DNA of 64,000 nucleotides. Origin: Thalassia testudinum (taxonomy: Eukaryota; Streptophyta; Magnoliopsida; Alismatales; Hydrocharitaceae). This document shows, piece after piece, positions 34,540 through 44,449 of the stretch (within the stretch, counting starts at the first letter, position 1; every line of letters starts with the position of its first letter). The notes beneath the pieces were generated by a model. That model was given only the letters and a program-made list of their open reading frames with translations. It was not told where the DNA came from and searched no databases. Location of the stretch: contig JAZHRO010000046.1 in NCBI GenBank assembly GCA_037157565.1, positions 18,388,501-18,452,500 on the forward strand. Reading direction: 5' to 3'. The position numbers and the translations under genes are program-made.

Positions 34540-36253
34540 ACGTGTCATTTAACATTTGCACTTTGAGTCCTAGATTTCAGGTCAATCGCAAAAGGATACG
34601 TGATTAGATGGAGTTCGAGCTCGCATCCAGGATGGATTGGACGAGCTTGATGGAAAACAGAAGAGATTCGCAAGGAGCGATATATTAAAGATGGAAGGAA
34701 ATGAAGAATAGGATAGATTTCCTTCTTTTGTACTTGTTGTATTTTTCGTTTCTTTTGTTGCTCTTTATTTCCTTAGATATTTCATGTTAAAGAGCCTCAA
34801 AGTACCCTAACAGTAGTCCTAGGAACACCTGCACAACCCTAAGATACTTAGGTTTTCTGTAGAACACTTAGAAAACCAATATAGGGTTCAAGCAGCACTT
34901 CCAGACATCTAATTCTCAGATCAGATGTCTGATAAAGTTTTTTAAGACATCTGACTGTTGTTTCAGACGTCTGATAACTGTTAGGCTAGACATAGCTAGT
35001 TCTGTCTGATGAAATCAGATGTCCAGACCTTAGACCAGACGTCTTAGGAGACGTCTGATGACTTTGCTAGACGTCCAATTAGTGTACCGTTGGCTGGCTT
35101 AAAAAACACTCAAGAGTATGACCGTTAGAGCCTTATCAGACGTCCTTAGACCTTTCCAGACGTCTGATAAATGACCGTTTGGCCTCGGCTGACCAAAAAT
35201 CTCTTCTCAGAGGTTTTCTAGCCGTTGCAACATTTGGAAAATCCACTCCCACAGTAAAAGTAGGTTTCCAGACGTCCAGACATAGTGCCAGACATCCTAT
35301 ATGTCATCTGATGGACTTGCACTAGAACCCTGTTTAGATCTGATCCAAGTCAGGAAGAGACCGGCCCAAAATCAGACATCTGACCTTGAAATCAGACGTT
35401 TTAAAGTGAAGTTCCAGACGTCTGATGCTAGAATTAGACGTCTGATAAGCCTATCAGAACAATGATTGTTCCTGTTTTCGGGCTGATTCACTTGGGCTTT
35501 GTACCCAACGACTATGGAAGCTTTTCTAAGCCTTCCAAAGCCTTCCTAAGGCCTCTATAAATAGAGGGGAGCCTTTACACACATAGATACACAAGACACA
35601 CACTAATAGAAATACAAGACACACTAAGAAACACCTAGATACACAAGACACACTTGGCTACACACTGTCACACTTCTTGTGTCTTAGCTAGCTTTTGCTC
35701 TCCAAGCTCAAGCTCCATTCTCTTGAGAGCATTAAGTTTCTCACACCCGCTCTCCCGCCGTTGTTTACGAGAGTGACGTTGCGCCATCGCGTGGCACACG
35801 CACCGTATCATCAACTCGACGCACTCCTTGCAAAGGGGAGTTTCCTAATTCCTATAGAAGCTAGGTTTATAATTACTTTGTTGGCTCTATAGGACTTGTT
35901 GTTTATTTTATCTTTGTTATTTGGTTGGGTATTCGCTTTGCGAATTCCCGTCTCCTTCGCGAGACAAAATCCTTCTCATGTAGAGAAGGGGTTGAGGTAC
36001 GCTACCCTCGTTTAAGTAGCGTGGTTGTATTGAGGTTGAATCACCCTCGTATAAAGTGATTCGATTTAGTGGATTTTGATCAACTTGGTTGATCGGAAAA
36101 TCCTAACTCGAGAGGGTTAAGTGGTGGTTTTCACCCGGTTTGGGTTTCCACCTAAAAATACTTTGTGTACTTTGTGTGATTGCTTATTTGTGAGATTATT
36201 TATATTTTATTTCTGCAATTATTACGTCACCCCCTCCTAGTAGGGAACCTTCA
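34493..36253 (+). repeat. T4 3' LTR
   Basis: 1761 bases, highly similar to the 5' LTR. TATA box at 35556-35563. It has an extra GACATCTGACTGTTGTTTCAG-like segment near 34946 and an extra ACACAAGACACAC-type unit near 35620. Ends CTTCA before GATGG. Confidence 0.93.
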
Positions 36254-37468
36254 GATGGCACTTTGACTTTCTTGCATAGTTTTCAACATCGCCTTCAACT
36301 CATCCATCTCAGAGGTTCTAGGTTGGGCAAAGGTCTGAGGTTGGTTCATTTGATGGTTTTGAAAGGATTGTGGTTTGTAATTCCTAGGATTTGAGACATT
36401 TCCTTGTCTCCAAGAAAAGTTTGGGTGGTTCCTCCATCCCTCATTATAAGTGTTGGAGAAAGGGTCATTATGAGGTCTTGGATGGAACCCATGAGCAGCA
36501 TTCAAATCCGCTTGTACAAGCTCAAGGAATTGGGTGGCCAAGTGACAATCCACAGTGGTGTTTGTATTGCCTTGACAAATTAAGCATTCGGAAGTGTGGG
36601 ATGTGGAGGTGTTAGGTACAAATGAACTCGGGTTCGACATAAGCCTCTCCATATTTTGATTCAATAATTGAATCTGATAGGCTAAATTCTAGGTGTTCCT
36701 TGCCTCATTCACCTCCAACTTTCTTTGCATGAGAGTGGGCTTTCTATCCATGTAGGCAGAATTCAAGTGAATAGAATTCTCACTCAAAGTATTAAATAAG
36801 GTCCAAGCTTCATCCTCAGTCTTAGATAGAAAGGTTCCTGCATAGGCACCGTCCACAGTTTGCCTATGCGAACCATTAAGTCCGATGTAGAACCTTTCAA
36901 CCAGTTGCCATTTACACACCTGGTGATGTGGGTAAAGTCTCAGCAAATCGTTAAAGTGCTCCCACGCATCACGGAAAGCTTCCCCATCCTTTTGAACAAA
37001 ACTCATAATTTCCCTCCTAAAGTGATTTATTTTGCTCATGGGGAAGTACTTCTTCAAAAACTCCTTCTTCAGGGCATCCCAAGTATTTATATTATCAAGG
37101 GTGTGATACCAATACTTGGCTTTGTCCTTAAGGGAGAAGGGAAAGAGGGTCCGCATTTGAGCATCATCAGTAACGCCCTGTAGCTTCACCGTGGAACAGA
37201 CCTCGGTGAATTCCTCAATATGCCTGTAAGGGTCTTCCCTAGTACTACCATAAAAGGAGGGTAGCAAGGATATGGTACTACTTTTGATCTCATACGGATT
37301 GTCCCCTCCAGGTCTACGTAGTGCAGGACTAGCTTGATTGGTTGGGATGAAATATTCCTTAAGGCTCCTTTGACCGGCCATTTCTACCCTTGGAAGGTCT
37401 CTTCTTAGGATTCTTTCAGGTTCAGGATCAAATACAAGTTGTCTCCTAAGAGAATGCCTACTAAGCAT
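36254..37468 (-). pseudogene. T3 gag N-terminal part (right of T4)
   Basis: Starts at 37468. Residues ~45-240 form the retrotransposon gag (capsid) domain: YEIKSSTISLLPSFYGSTRE, LFPFSLKDKAKYWYHTLDN, WDALKKEFLKKYFPMSK, AWEHFNDLLRLYPHH and FYIGLNGSHRQTVDGAYAG. A stop at 36689 is followed in phase or nearly so by 36664-36254, with a zinc-finger-like CLICQGNTNTTVDC and a Q/N/P-rich stretch. T4 then interrupts. Gag forms the particle and packages RNA. Confidence 0.88.
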
Positions 37469-38684
37469 GCACTACAAACACAATTCAAAAGGACTTGTTC
37501 GGTCTTTACAAATTTAGGCTTTTGACATTAGTTCAAATTGTAGGTGACAAAACAAGTTTCCTAATGAATTATGCGCCTATTGTCAACCTTCGAAATGCCT
37601 AAAAAGAACCAGTTGGAGCTTAGGTATTCTTCCCTAAATCTCAAATGGTCAAGTAAATCCAAAGACGGAAGATCGAGGGATGCAAGTAGGCCTAAGCCTT
37701 CCTTTGAAGCTGTGCTTTCACTGTGCTTCTCAACTACCCCCAAAAATCCATGACAAGGTATCCCCCTCTTTGGATTTACAAAGCCTTTGATCTCAAGTTC
37801 CAAACACTTCAGAATCCAATAGTAGGAGGGCTCTTGTCCTAGTCGTTTCAAGATTTAGGAGTGTCTAAATGAGTGCTATGGTGCAAAAGATATAAGTGTG
37901 CATTCACCGCAAAAGGATTTTGAATTTTGAATCGCACACCACGTTTTGCAATCAAGTCCTTGATTTTTAGATGTCCCTCCTTTAATTAGTCCTTTTTCTC
38001 GAATATATGTAACCACTTGTTAGATCACTTCAAGACAAATTTTGTGGTGTTTGAATTAAATCCAAATGCAATGCATGATCAAGAATAGGATGCAAAGTAA
38101 GAGAATGCATACCTTGCTTCCAACAATCAACGATGCAAGAATGCACGTAATGCAGAGAAATAAATCTAGAGGCTGCTCATGCAGACCTAAATGGTTCATC
38201 CTAAGAGCAGGCAGCTTCTAGCAGGTAGCTTGTTTTCTTTTATTTTTTAACTTTTAAACTACTTATGCACAAGCAAATAAAAGTAATCAATAAACTAAAA
38301 ACCTAAATCTAAAGAAAAGGGAATTGGCTCCCAAAAATTCCCCAACACAGGCTCAAAACAAAATCAGGGAACAAACCCCTCAAAATATACCCCAAAACAA
38401 GGGTTTCAAACCAAATGCAATGAAAAATTAAATCTAAAGTCTTAATTCTATTCTAAACAAATTAGCGACTAAATATACAATGATGTCCGTCGCGTCCTCG
38501 TCCTTCTCCTCCTTTTCAAAATAGCTCATCCAATTCTCCTCTGGCAACGTCAACGGTCGCCTCTCACAATGGCTGATTCTTGCACAAATTTCTCACACAG
38601 AAAAGAAAATAATAAATGGTCAAATCACTATGCAATTGAGAAATAATCAAAATAAAATTAGGTGAAATTATTGCAACTGTTGCT
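37469..38684 (-). other. T3 leader between PBS and gag
   Basis: About 1.2 kb without a supported frame. 37561-37851 is a short frame without recognisable motifs. AT-rich with A-runs near 38220-38460. Confidence 0.6.
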
Positions 38685-38702
38685 TCCTCGGCAATGGTGC
38701 CA
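38685..38702 (-). other. T3 primer-binding site (inner, complete copy)
   Basis: Minus strand TGGCACCATTGCCGAGGA, like the tRNA-Asp complement with three changes. It adjoins the LTR-end copy at 38705-38903. A second, 8-base PBS start (TGGCGCCG, 38904-38911) adjoins the full LTR. Confidence 0.8.
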
Positions 38703-38704
38703 TT

Positions 38705-38903
38705 TGATGAGTTGATTGTTCGCTTTAAAGTCGTTTGCAGTTTTATGTGGCGGAAAAATGGACTAATCAATGTTTAAGAAGAAATAACTACTCACAGAAG
38801 AGAGGGTCGTATCCACAGGGAGGCAATGACGTATTTAAATTCACACCGGTTAAAAGCATTTGTTTGTAGTTAGTTTAGACAAGAATCAAGCCAAAATTGC
38901 CTT
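38705..38903 (-). repeat. Extra copy of the T3 LTR end
   Basis: About 199 bases starting TGATGAGTTGATTG on the plus strand repeat the LTR end found at 38914-39112 and 24235-24433. The copy stops at GCCAAAATTGCCTT and joins CGGCGCCA. So the leader of T3 carries LTR, PBS start, LTR end, PBS. Confidence 0.85.
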
Positions 38904-38913
38904 CGGCGCCATT

Positions 38914-40543
38914 TGACGAGTTGATTATTTGCTTTAAAGTCGTTTGCAGTTTTATGTGGTGGAAAAATCGACTAATCATTATTTAAAAAGAAATAACCAC
39001 TAGTAGAAGCGCGGGTCGTATCCACAGGGAGGCAATGACGTATTTAAATTCGCACCGGTTAAAAACGTTTGTTCGTAGTTAGTTTAGGCAAGAATTAAGC
39101 CAAAATTTCCTTCAGATTAAGGTTGAATCAAGAAATCATGCTGAAATAGCAATTCTTAATAACTAGAGGATATTTGTTGCAATGCAGAATCAATAAAATA
39201 TCAATTAAAATTGACAATGGCAGAAAATGTAATTATTAATGGCAATGTTACTATAGCAAAATAGGGGATTTATTCCCCTTGGCCATGCGCGAAGAAGAGT
39301 GGATGGCCGAACGCGGGAAGCTCGGAGGAAGTTCTTTGGACCGAGGGCTTCGAAGCGGTGGTGGCGGCGTGTCGTGCGGTGGCCGGAGCCGGCCGGAGGG
39401 AGCTTCGGCGGAGGTGGCTGCAAATGGTGCTGCAACGGCTGTTGGCGAGCAGTGCGCGCGGCTTGTTGGTGGAAGGTGCTGTAGGTTGGTGCCCACGCTA
39501 AAGGAGGGCGGCTCTGCTATTGCGTTCACAGGCAGGAGGCACTGCAGGCGCGGGAGGTGCTGTAGGCGCGGGAGGCGCAGGTGCGCTGGAGGAGGGCAGC
39601 TCTGTTGCTGCATGCGGGTGAGCGCTGCAGTTCGTGCTGCACGCTGGCGTGGGTGTGCGCATGCACTGGTGCGGCACTGTAGGTAGCGGCGGGGAGGCTG
39701 CAGGTGGATGCGCACACTGTTGGCGGTGGGTGCAGGTGCGCACGAAGGTTGGAGGGCGTGCAGCAGGTGTGGAGTGAGCGGGTGAGGGCTAGCGGTTCAG
39801 GTTAGCGGGCAAGTGTGGTTGTTGCAGGAGTCGGAGGTCAAAGCTTTAGACGTCCAGGAAACTTCCCGGACATCTTAACTGGCTAAGGGGTGATTGCAGT
39901 GGCTGCGGCGGTGGTTGTTGGTGACGACAGTGAGGGAGATGCACGCTGAGGTGCTCACGGTAATGCAGATGAGCTCCGGATAGCGGTGTGTCCTGTCCCA
40001 CCACACGCCCACGGTGGAGGAGACTCGTGGCCACGGTTGAGGCCAGAGGTGTGGAATGGAAGAGAGAAGAACTCTCTACACAGTGGTGGGTCGGTGGTGG
40101 AGGCCTGCTCTGCTCGGCAGCCTCTCTCCTCTTTTTATAGCTGACTTCATGAATTTGAATGGAGAGGCGAGAGCAGATCCACCTTCTTCGCTGATCCATG
40201 AATGTGCTTTAGTGCTGCAGGAGGCGTTGTAGCGACAGCTGAGCCGTTTCTGAAAAGAAGAAGAATAAAGGATATTATTAAAATATTATGGTTATTTATA
40301 TACGAACCCTCAACTTTTATGTTAACTTAAACAATGTACCTAATTGGTTAACTAATTAACCGAATGCCATTCTAAACTAATTCTAAATGCATTTAAAATA
40401 TGAATGCAATGCATGAATTATGTAATTAAATTTGAAATATGAATTAATCTATTTACATCCTAATTTATGCTAAATAAATGTTAGAATTAACCTAATGTCT
40501 AGGCACTTAAATACTTAAATAGCCCACATCTATGGGCTAATCA
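38914..40543 (-). repeat. T3 5' LTR (right copy)
   Basis: 1630 bases, TGACGAGTTG to GGGCTAATCA, followed by TCTAT. A minus-strand TATA box (TATAAAAA) lies at 40132-40139, with CTATAAAAAGAGGAGAGAGG context. Confidence 0.92.
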
Positions 40544-40548
40544 TCTAT

Positions 40549-40885
40549 CACGATCTTCACACCAAGATGCTTAGCACTTAGAGTCTTTTTCGAGTTTTGG
40601 GTGGGTTGGCTAGCCGTAAAAAGTTACCAACACACTCTCAAGTGCAAAAATCTAAAATGAGAAAAGATGAAAAAGAAAATATATATGCCTTAAAGTGAGG
40701 ATTCAGGTGATTCATATTTTGGCAGACACCCGAGCGTTGTTTAGTCTCTGTAGATTAGGATCTTAGTATATTTCATCCTATTGACAAGTTACGAAATGTC
40801 CAAGTAATCACTTCCTGAATTCTATCTGAGAATAATGGCTAGAATCAACCTTGCTAGGGACTAGCAAGGAGTAAGCATAGGGGTA
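40549..40885 (+). promoter_or_regulatory. T2 3' non-coding region, second part, with hairpin and PPT
   Basis: Continues T2 after T3. At 40849-40869 arms CCTTGCTAG and CTAGCAAGG enclose GGA. The purine tract AGTAAGCATAGGGGTA follows and abuts the 3' LTR at 40886. The first part (40549-40848) is non-coding. Confidence 0.7.
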
Positions 40886-42377
40886 TGACAACACTACATT
40901 TTACAATAATAATTTTGCTAAATGGGGTCGATCTTAAGGGTAAAATGCAAAGATAACACATCATAAATAGGCGTGGGCACATTGCATGCATCGCACATCG
41001 AGATTTCTTATAGTGCATTATTAATGGCCATTTATACAAGTGCATGTCAAAACAGGCCTCAAATGAGCAATCGAACTGCACGGATGAATTCAAAATGATG
41101 AACGGAGTCCAACAGACACAAAATCAACTAAATCCGACATCCAGAGCACCCACAATTGGCCCAAGAAGTTCTAACCGTTGAATTGATGATCAACAGCCAT
41201 AGAGCCGCCACGTGGAGACTTCACTGCGCCCCTCGACTGCAACATGGCTCCACCGCACTACGCACTGCAACTTTAAGCCGTCTAATCTTTGATCGGACGG
41301 CTAAGAGTGCATGCCCTCACCCCCACATCCACAACTGCCACAAACTGTAGTAGATCACGACTGTTGGATCTTCATCTAACGGTCACCTACACCATGTCAG
41401 TGCCTCATCTCCATGACAATCGGAGGGCGCAGTGCAGCGGTACACGCCTCACCCTTGCACTATGGGGCACAGGTTCGAGGTGCCCGCCACAGTGCAAATT
41501 CAAGCGATCGTGAGGTGCACAATTACGGCCGTTGATTTGCGATCGAGGGCACGAAAGTAGGCGATGTGGCAAACTCCCGCGCATCCGATGTAGATGCCCA
41601 AAGTGATGCGCAGGTCGTGTGTTCTCAGTAAGCGATCCACAAGTGCGCTAAACAGCAAAGCTCAACCATTCGATCTTCGATCGGACGGTGCACAGCAAGC
41701 GCACGCGGATCGCGAAGAAGAAGCACGGGAGCGCCTGGATGACCAGTGGGTAGGGACCTTCACCGATGTTTTGGGAAGGGTTTTAGCAACGTCCCGAATG
41801 TCGCTAAAACCACTTCTTCGTTTGGAAAGCCCTTCTTCCTATTTAAACCCCTTCCAACCACCCATGAGAGGCATTGAATTCACTTAGCAAGTGTTGTATC
41901 TCCCTCCTAGCTTCCCTTAGCATCTCTTGCAATCAACGGAGTTGACGAGCCACCGACGGAGTCTTCTTCCACCACCGTGGCCACCTCACTGTCTCCCCTC
42001 TCTCTCTCTTTCCCTCCATTTACTCTAGCTTTACTTTACTTTTGTTTAAGCATTTAGCTATTGTTGTATTTGTAAAACTCGAGTTGCATGTTAAATATAG
42101 TATTGATGCTGTTTTCCATTTTGATCTAAGTGAATGCCATGACTTAAAAGACTCTAACCCTACTATCTCGCTTTCTCTCTCTCTCACTCGCTTTTTTCCC
42201 ACGTTTTCTCGCAAGCGAAAACCCACCATTTCTGTGACACTAAGTGACAAGAAAAATCTGCTTCTCACGGCTCCCTGTGTTTGATAGTCGAACTCACATC
42301 CGTTTCTTCATTTAAAATTGACGTTGCAGATGCAAACTACAATGATCCTTTTAAACAAATGCATCTGTATCACGTCA
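40886..42377 (+). repeat. T2 3' LTR
   Basis: 1492 bases, TGACAACACTAC to CACGTCA, matching 14983-16450 with many substitutions, more than between the T3 LTRs by eye. TATTTAAA at about 41838, hairpin 41780-41810. Followed by AGGGT. Confidence 0.92.
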
Positions 42378-42382
42378 AGGGT

Positions 42383-43155
42383 CGGGAGCATGCTCACTAC
42401 GGTAGAATAGGGTTCCACCACATGATTAATAGGGGAAGTGGCATGAACAATACGACCTTGACCCAGGGTATCAGGGGTAAGAAAAATACTGTTAGCGTGG
42501 CCAAGGTCCTCAAGTGGTACCGTCTTCCCTTTCTTTTGACTCCAATATAGCTCAGGTGGATAATCATTAAGATAGTTCTCCTTAAGTGACTACATCTTAT
42601 GTGGAGATTCTAAGTGATAGCTACTTAAAGGGGATCCCTATTATCCATTGTTTCCTCAGAATCTTTTTTATGATCATGGTTGTATGGGTAGGGATTAGAA
42701 TCAATAGTAAGAGAGTAGCTAAGCTGATGAATTTTCTCATTCAATCGTGGACTATCCCTCAACATCTCTCCTATAGACTCCATCATTTCTTTTAGTTGTT
42801 TTTGCATTTCTATCATAAAAAAGGAGAGGCAACTATCAGATTGGGGAGGATAGTCAATCTTAGGCTCAGGTTGCCTAGGAGTATTAGTCCAACCTGGATA
42901 AGAAAAATCATGAAGTGTGGGAGGGTTGGACATTAGCAAAGTAGTGGGGACTCTTGAGGTGGGAAATCCTGCTCCAAGTTTCTGCTCAAAAGTGGGAGTT
43001 ATCGAGCGATTACTGCCAAGATAGGAATATGATTGATCCCATGAATTGTCCTTGTACCCATCAAAGGATGGATATGCTCAGGGCATGGGATCCTGATTAA
43101 AAGATGGGAAGTATTGACTCTGATAATCTAAATGATAGGAGTAACGGTGATCCAT
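42383..43155 (-). pseudogene. T1 long frame, N-terminal half
   Basis: ATG at 43153-43155. It starts MDHRYSYHLDYQSQYFPSFN and has QDPMP-stop-AYPSFDGYKDNSWDQSY; T6 reads QDPMPREYPSFDGYNDNLWDQSY. A heptad-like stretch FFMIEMQKQLKEMMESIGEML follows (42625-42939). No gag, protease or RT motif is seen. It is conserved between T1 and T6, so it was probably a real gene of this non-autonomous family. Several lesions. Function unknown. Confidence 0.6.
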
Positions 43156-44243
43156 TTCTTTAAGCCAAACAGGTTTAACTCTCTTAGGACTTGGAAGAAA
43201 TCAGAATAAAAATAGAAACATCCTAGAGAGTTCTACCGCTTGCAAAAAAAATGCAAATACAGTGGGATCTATTTTTAGTAGATTCTAGGTCGTAGAATTA
43301 AGTACTCAGTTGGTGACCAAATAGGTTTTGAAGAATTACACTTCCTAGGCCGACTTTTGCTGGTGACTACAACCTACTCACAAGGGATGGAAGTCTCAAA
43401 TCGAGCCCACACATAAGGAACCAAAGTAACTTAGTGGATAGGCTTGTTGATTTCTGACTAACTTCCCTTGTGGTGCACAAGAGAAGAGGTAGAAATTTAT
43501 CTAGTGACCTTTTGTGTGATGTGCACAGTGTCTACTATGTGCAACATACGTACACATTTGGAATTTTGAAATCTCGCAAACAAGTACTTTTGCACATAAT
43601 TTCAAGTCACTGATTTTAAGGTCCAACCTCTAAGCTATCCCCATTTCTGAAAGTGACCACTGAATTAATTAGATTCAAACACTTTAGTGGTCTTAGATTT
43701 ATGTCCAATGCGGATGGATGATAGGTAATTGATGCTCAAGAAAAGATGTACCTTACTCCAGCTTTCTTTAATGTAGGATGTCTACGATGCAATTAAGATA
43801 AACTAGATGCTACTCATTCAATCTTAGATGGTCGCCCTATAGATATGTAACTTCTAGCAGGCAGTACGAATTTTTCTTTTTTTTCTTTTTTCTTTCAAAT
43901 AAATGCGCAATCAAAAGAACTAACTAGCTCACACAGAATAATCCTAAAATCTAAAGAATTAGGGACACTCCCCCAAAAATTGGCCCCAAATTACAAGGGC
44001 TAGAGAACATATAATTAAACTAAATCCTAAGAGTCTACTGTAAAATGCTAAATCAGAAATCTAAGAGGTAGAATCCTCCTAGATGTTTCTCCGGGTGGTG
44101 TCAAGGTCCACTAAAATGAGCATCCATTGCGTGCTCCTCCACATCACGAATGTACCTCGCACAAAAGAATAGAGAATGGTCAGGTAAATGCACACTTCAA
44201 AATAATCAGAAATAAACCAAGTGAACCTATTGTGTCCGTTGCC
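43156..44243 (-). other. T1 leader between PBS and long frame
   Basis: About 1.1 kb, no supported frame. It aligns in blocks with the T6 leader (59410-60866), for example GATGCTACTCATTCAATC.TAGATGGTCGCC at about 43810 and 60303. Confidence 0.65.
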
Positions 44244-44261
44244 TCCTAGGCAATGGTGCCA
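44244..44261 (-). other. T1 primer-binding site
   Basis: Minus strand TGGCACCATTGCCTAGGA, followed by GGCAACGG. It is similar to the tRNA-Asp complement and lies two bases from the LTR at 44264. Confidence 0.82.
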
Positions 44262-44263
44262 TT

Positions 44264-44364
44264 TGATCGGGAAGTTTTCGCATGCAGAAATAATGTATCA
44301 GAAAAATATATCATCGCAGTATGTAAATCATGGTGGAAAAATCCCAAACAAAAATATTTATCAA
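44264..44364 (-). repeat. T1 5' LTR, inner fragment
   Basis: Matches 4948-5058 (GCAGAAATAATGTATCAG, ATATCATCGCAGTATGTAAA). The LINE L2 A-tail (T-run on the plus strand) begins at 44365. The LTR resumes near 53060, but about 680 bases corresponding to 5059-5734 are missing. Confidence 0.82.
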
Positions 44365-44449
44365 ATTTTTTTTTTTTGAATAGATGAGGAGTGCTATCGA
44401 AAATGATACCAGACTGGGAACATTTTATTTACGAAACATTTAAAAAGCA

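Larger units (their letters stand above)
31272..36253 (+). mobile_element. T4: gag-only Ty1/copia (SIRE-like) non-autonomous element
   Basis: LTRs of 1705 and 1761 bases, TGTTGG..CTTCA, flanked by GATGG (31267-31271 and 36254-36258). It has a tRNA-iMet-type PBS, a gag-like frame with a middle deletion, no pol, and AAAAAGGGGGAGAT next to the 3' LTR. The interior is only about 1.5 kb. It must use enzymes from a relative. It is the innermost and so youngest layer at this position. Resembles T5 in layout but not in LTR sequence. Confidence 0.92.
24235..40543 (-). mobile_element. T3: Athila-like Ty3/gypsy element, split by T4
   Basis: LTRs 24235-25843 and 38914-40543 run TGACGAGTTG to GGGCTAATCA on the plus strand. 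TCTAT flanks both ends (24230-24234, 40544-40548). PBS and gag lie at the right, pol at the left, so it reads on the minus strand. T4 interrupts the C-terminal part of gag. Without T4 it is about 11.3 kb. Pol has only a few lesions, so T3 is younger than T2, in agreement with its position. Confidence 0.93.
14983..42377 (+). mobile_element. T2: Athila-like Ty3/gypsy element, split by T3
   Basis: LTRs at 14983-16450 and 40886-42377 are flanked by AGGGT (14978-14982 and 42378-42382). It has a tRNA-Asp-type PBS, then gag, protease, reverse transcriptase, RNase H and integrase in gypsy order, and a ~1.35 kb non-coding 3' region that T3 interrupts. Integrase has no chromodomain, and the tail keeps an LYSFPGKL-like block typical of Athila. 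Own length without T3 is about 11.1 kb. Many stops make it defective. It sits inside the T1 long frame. Confidence 0.92.
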
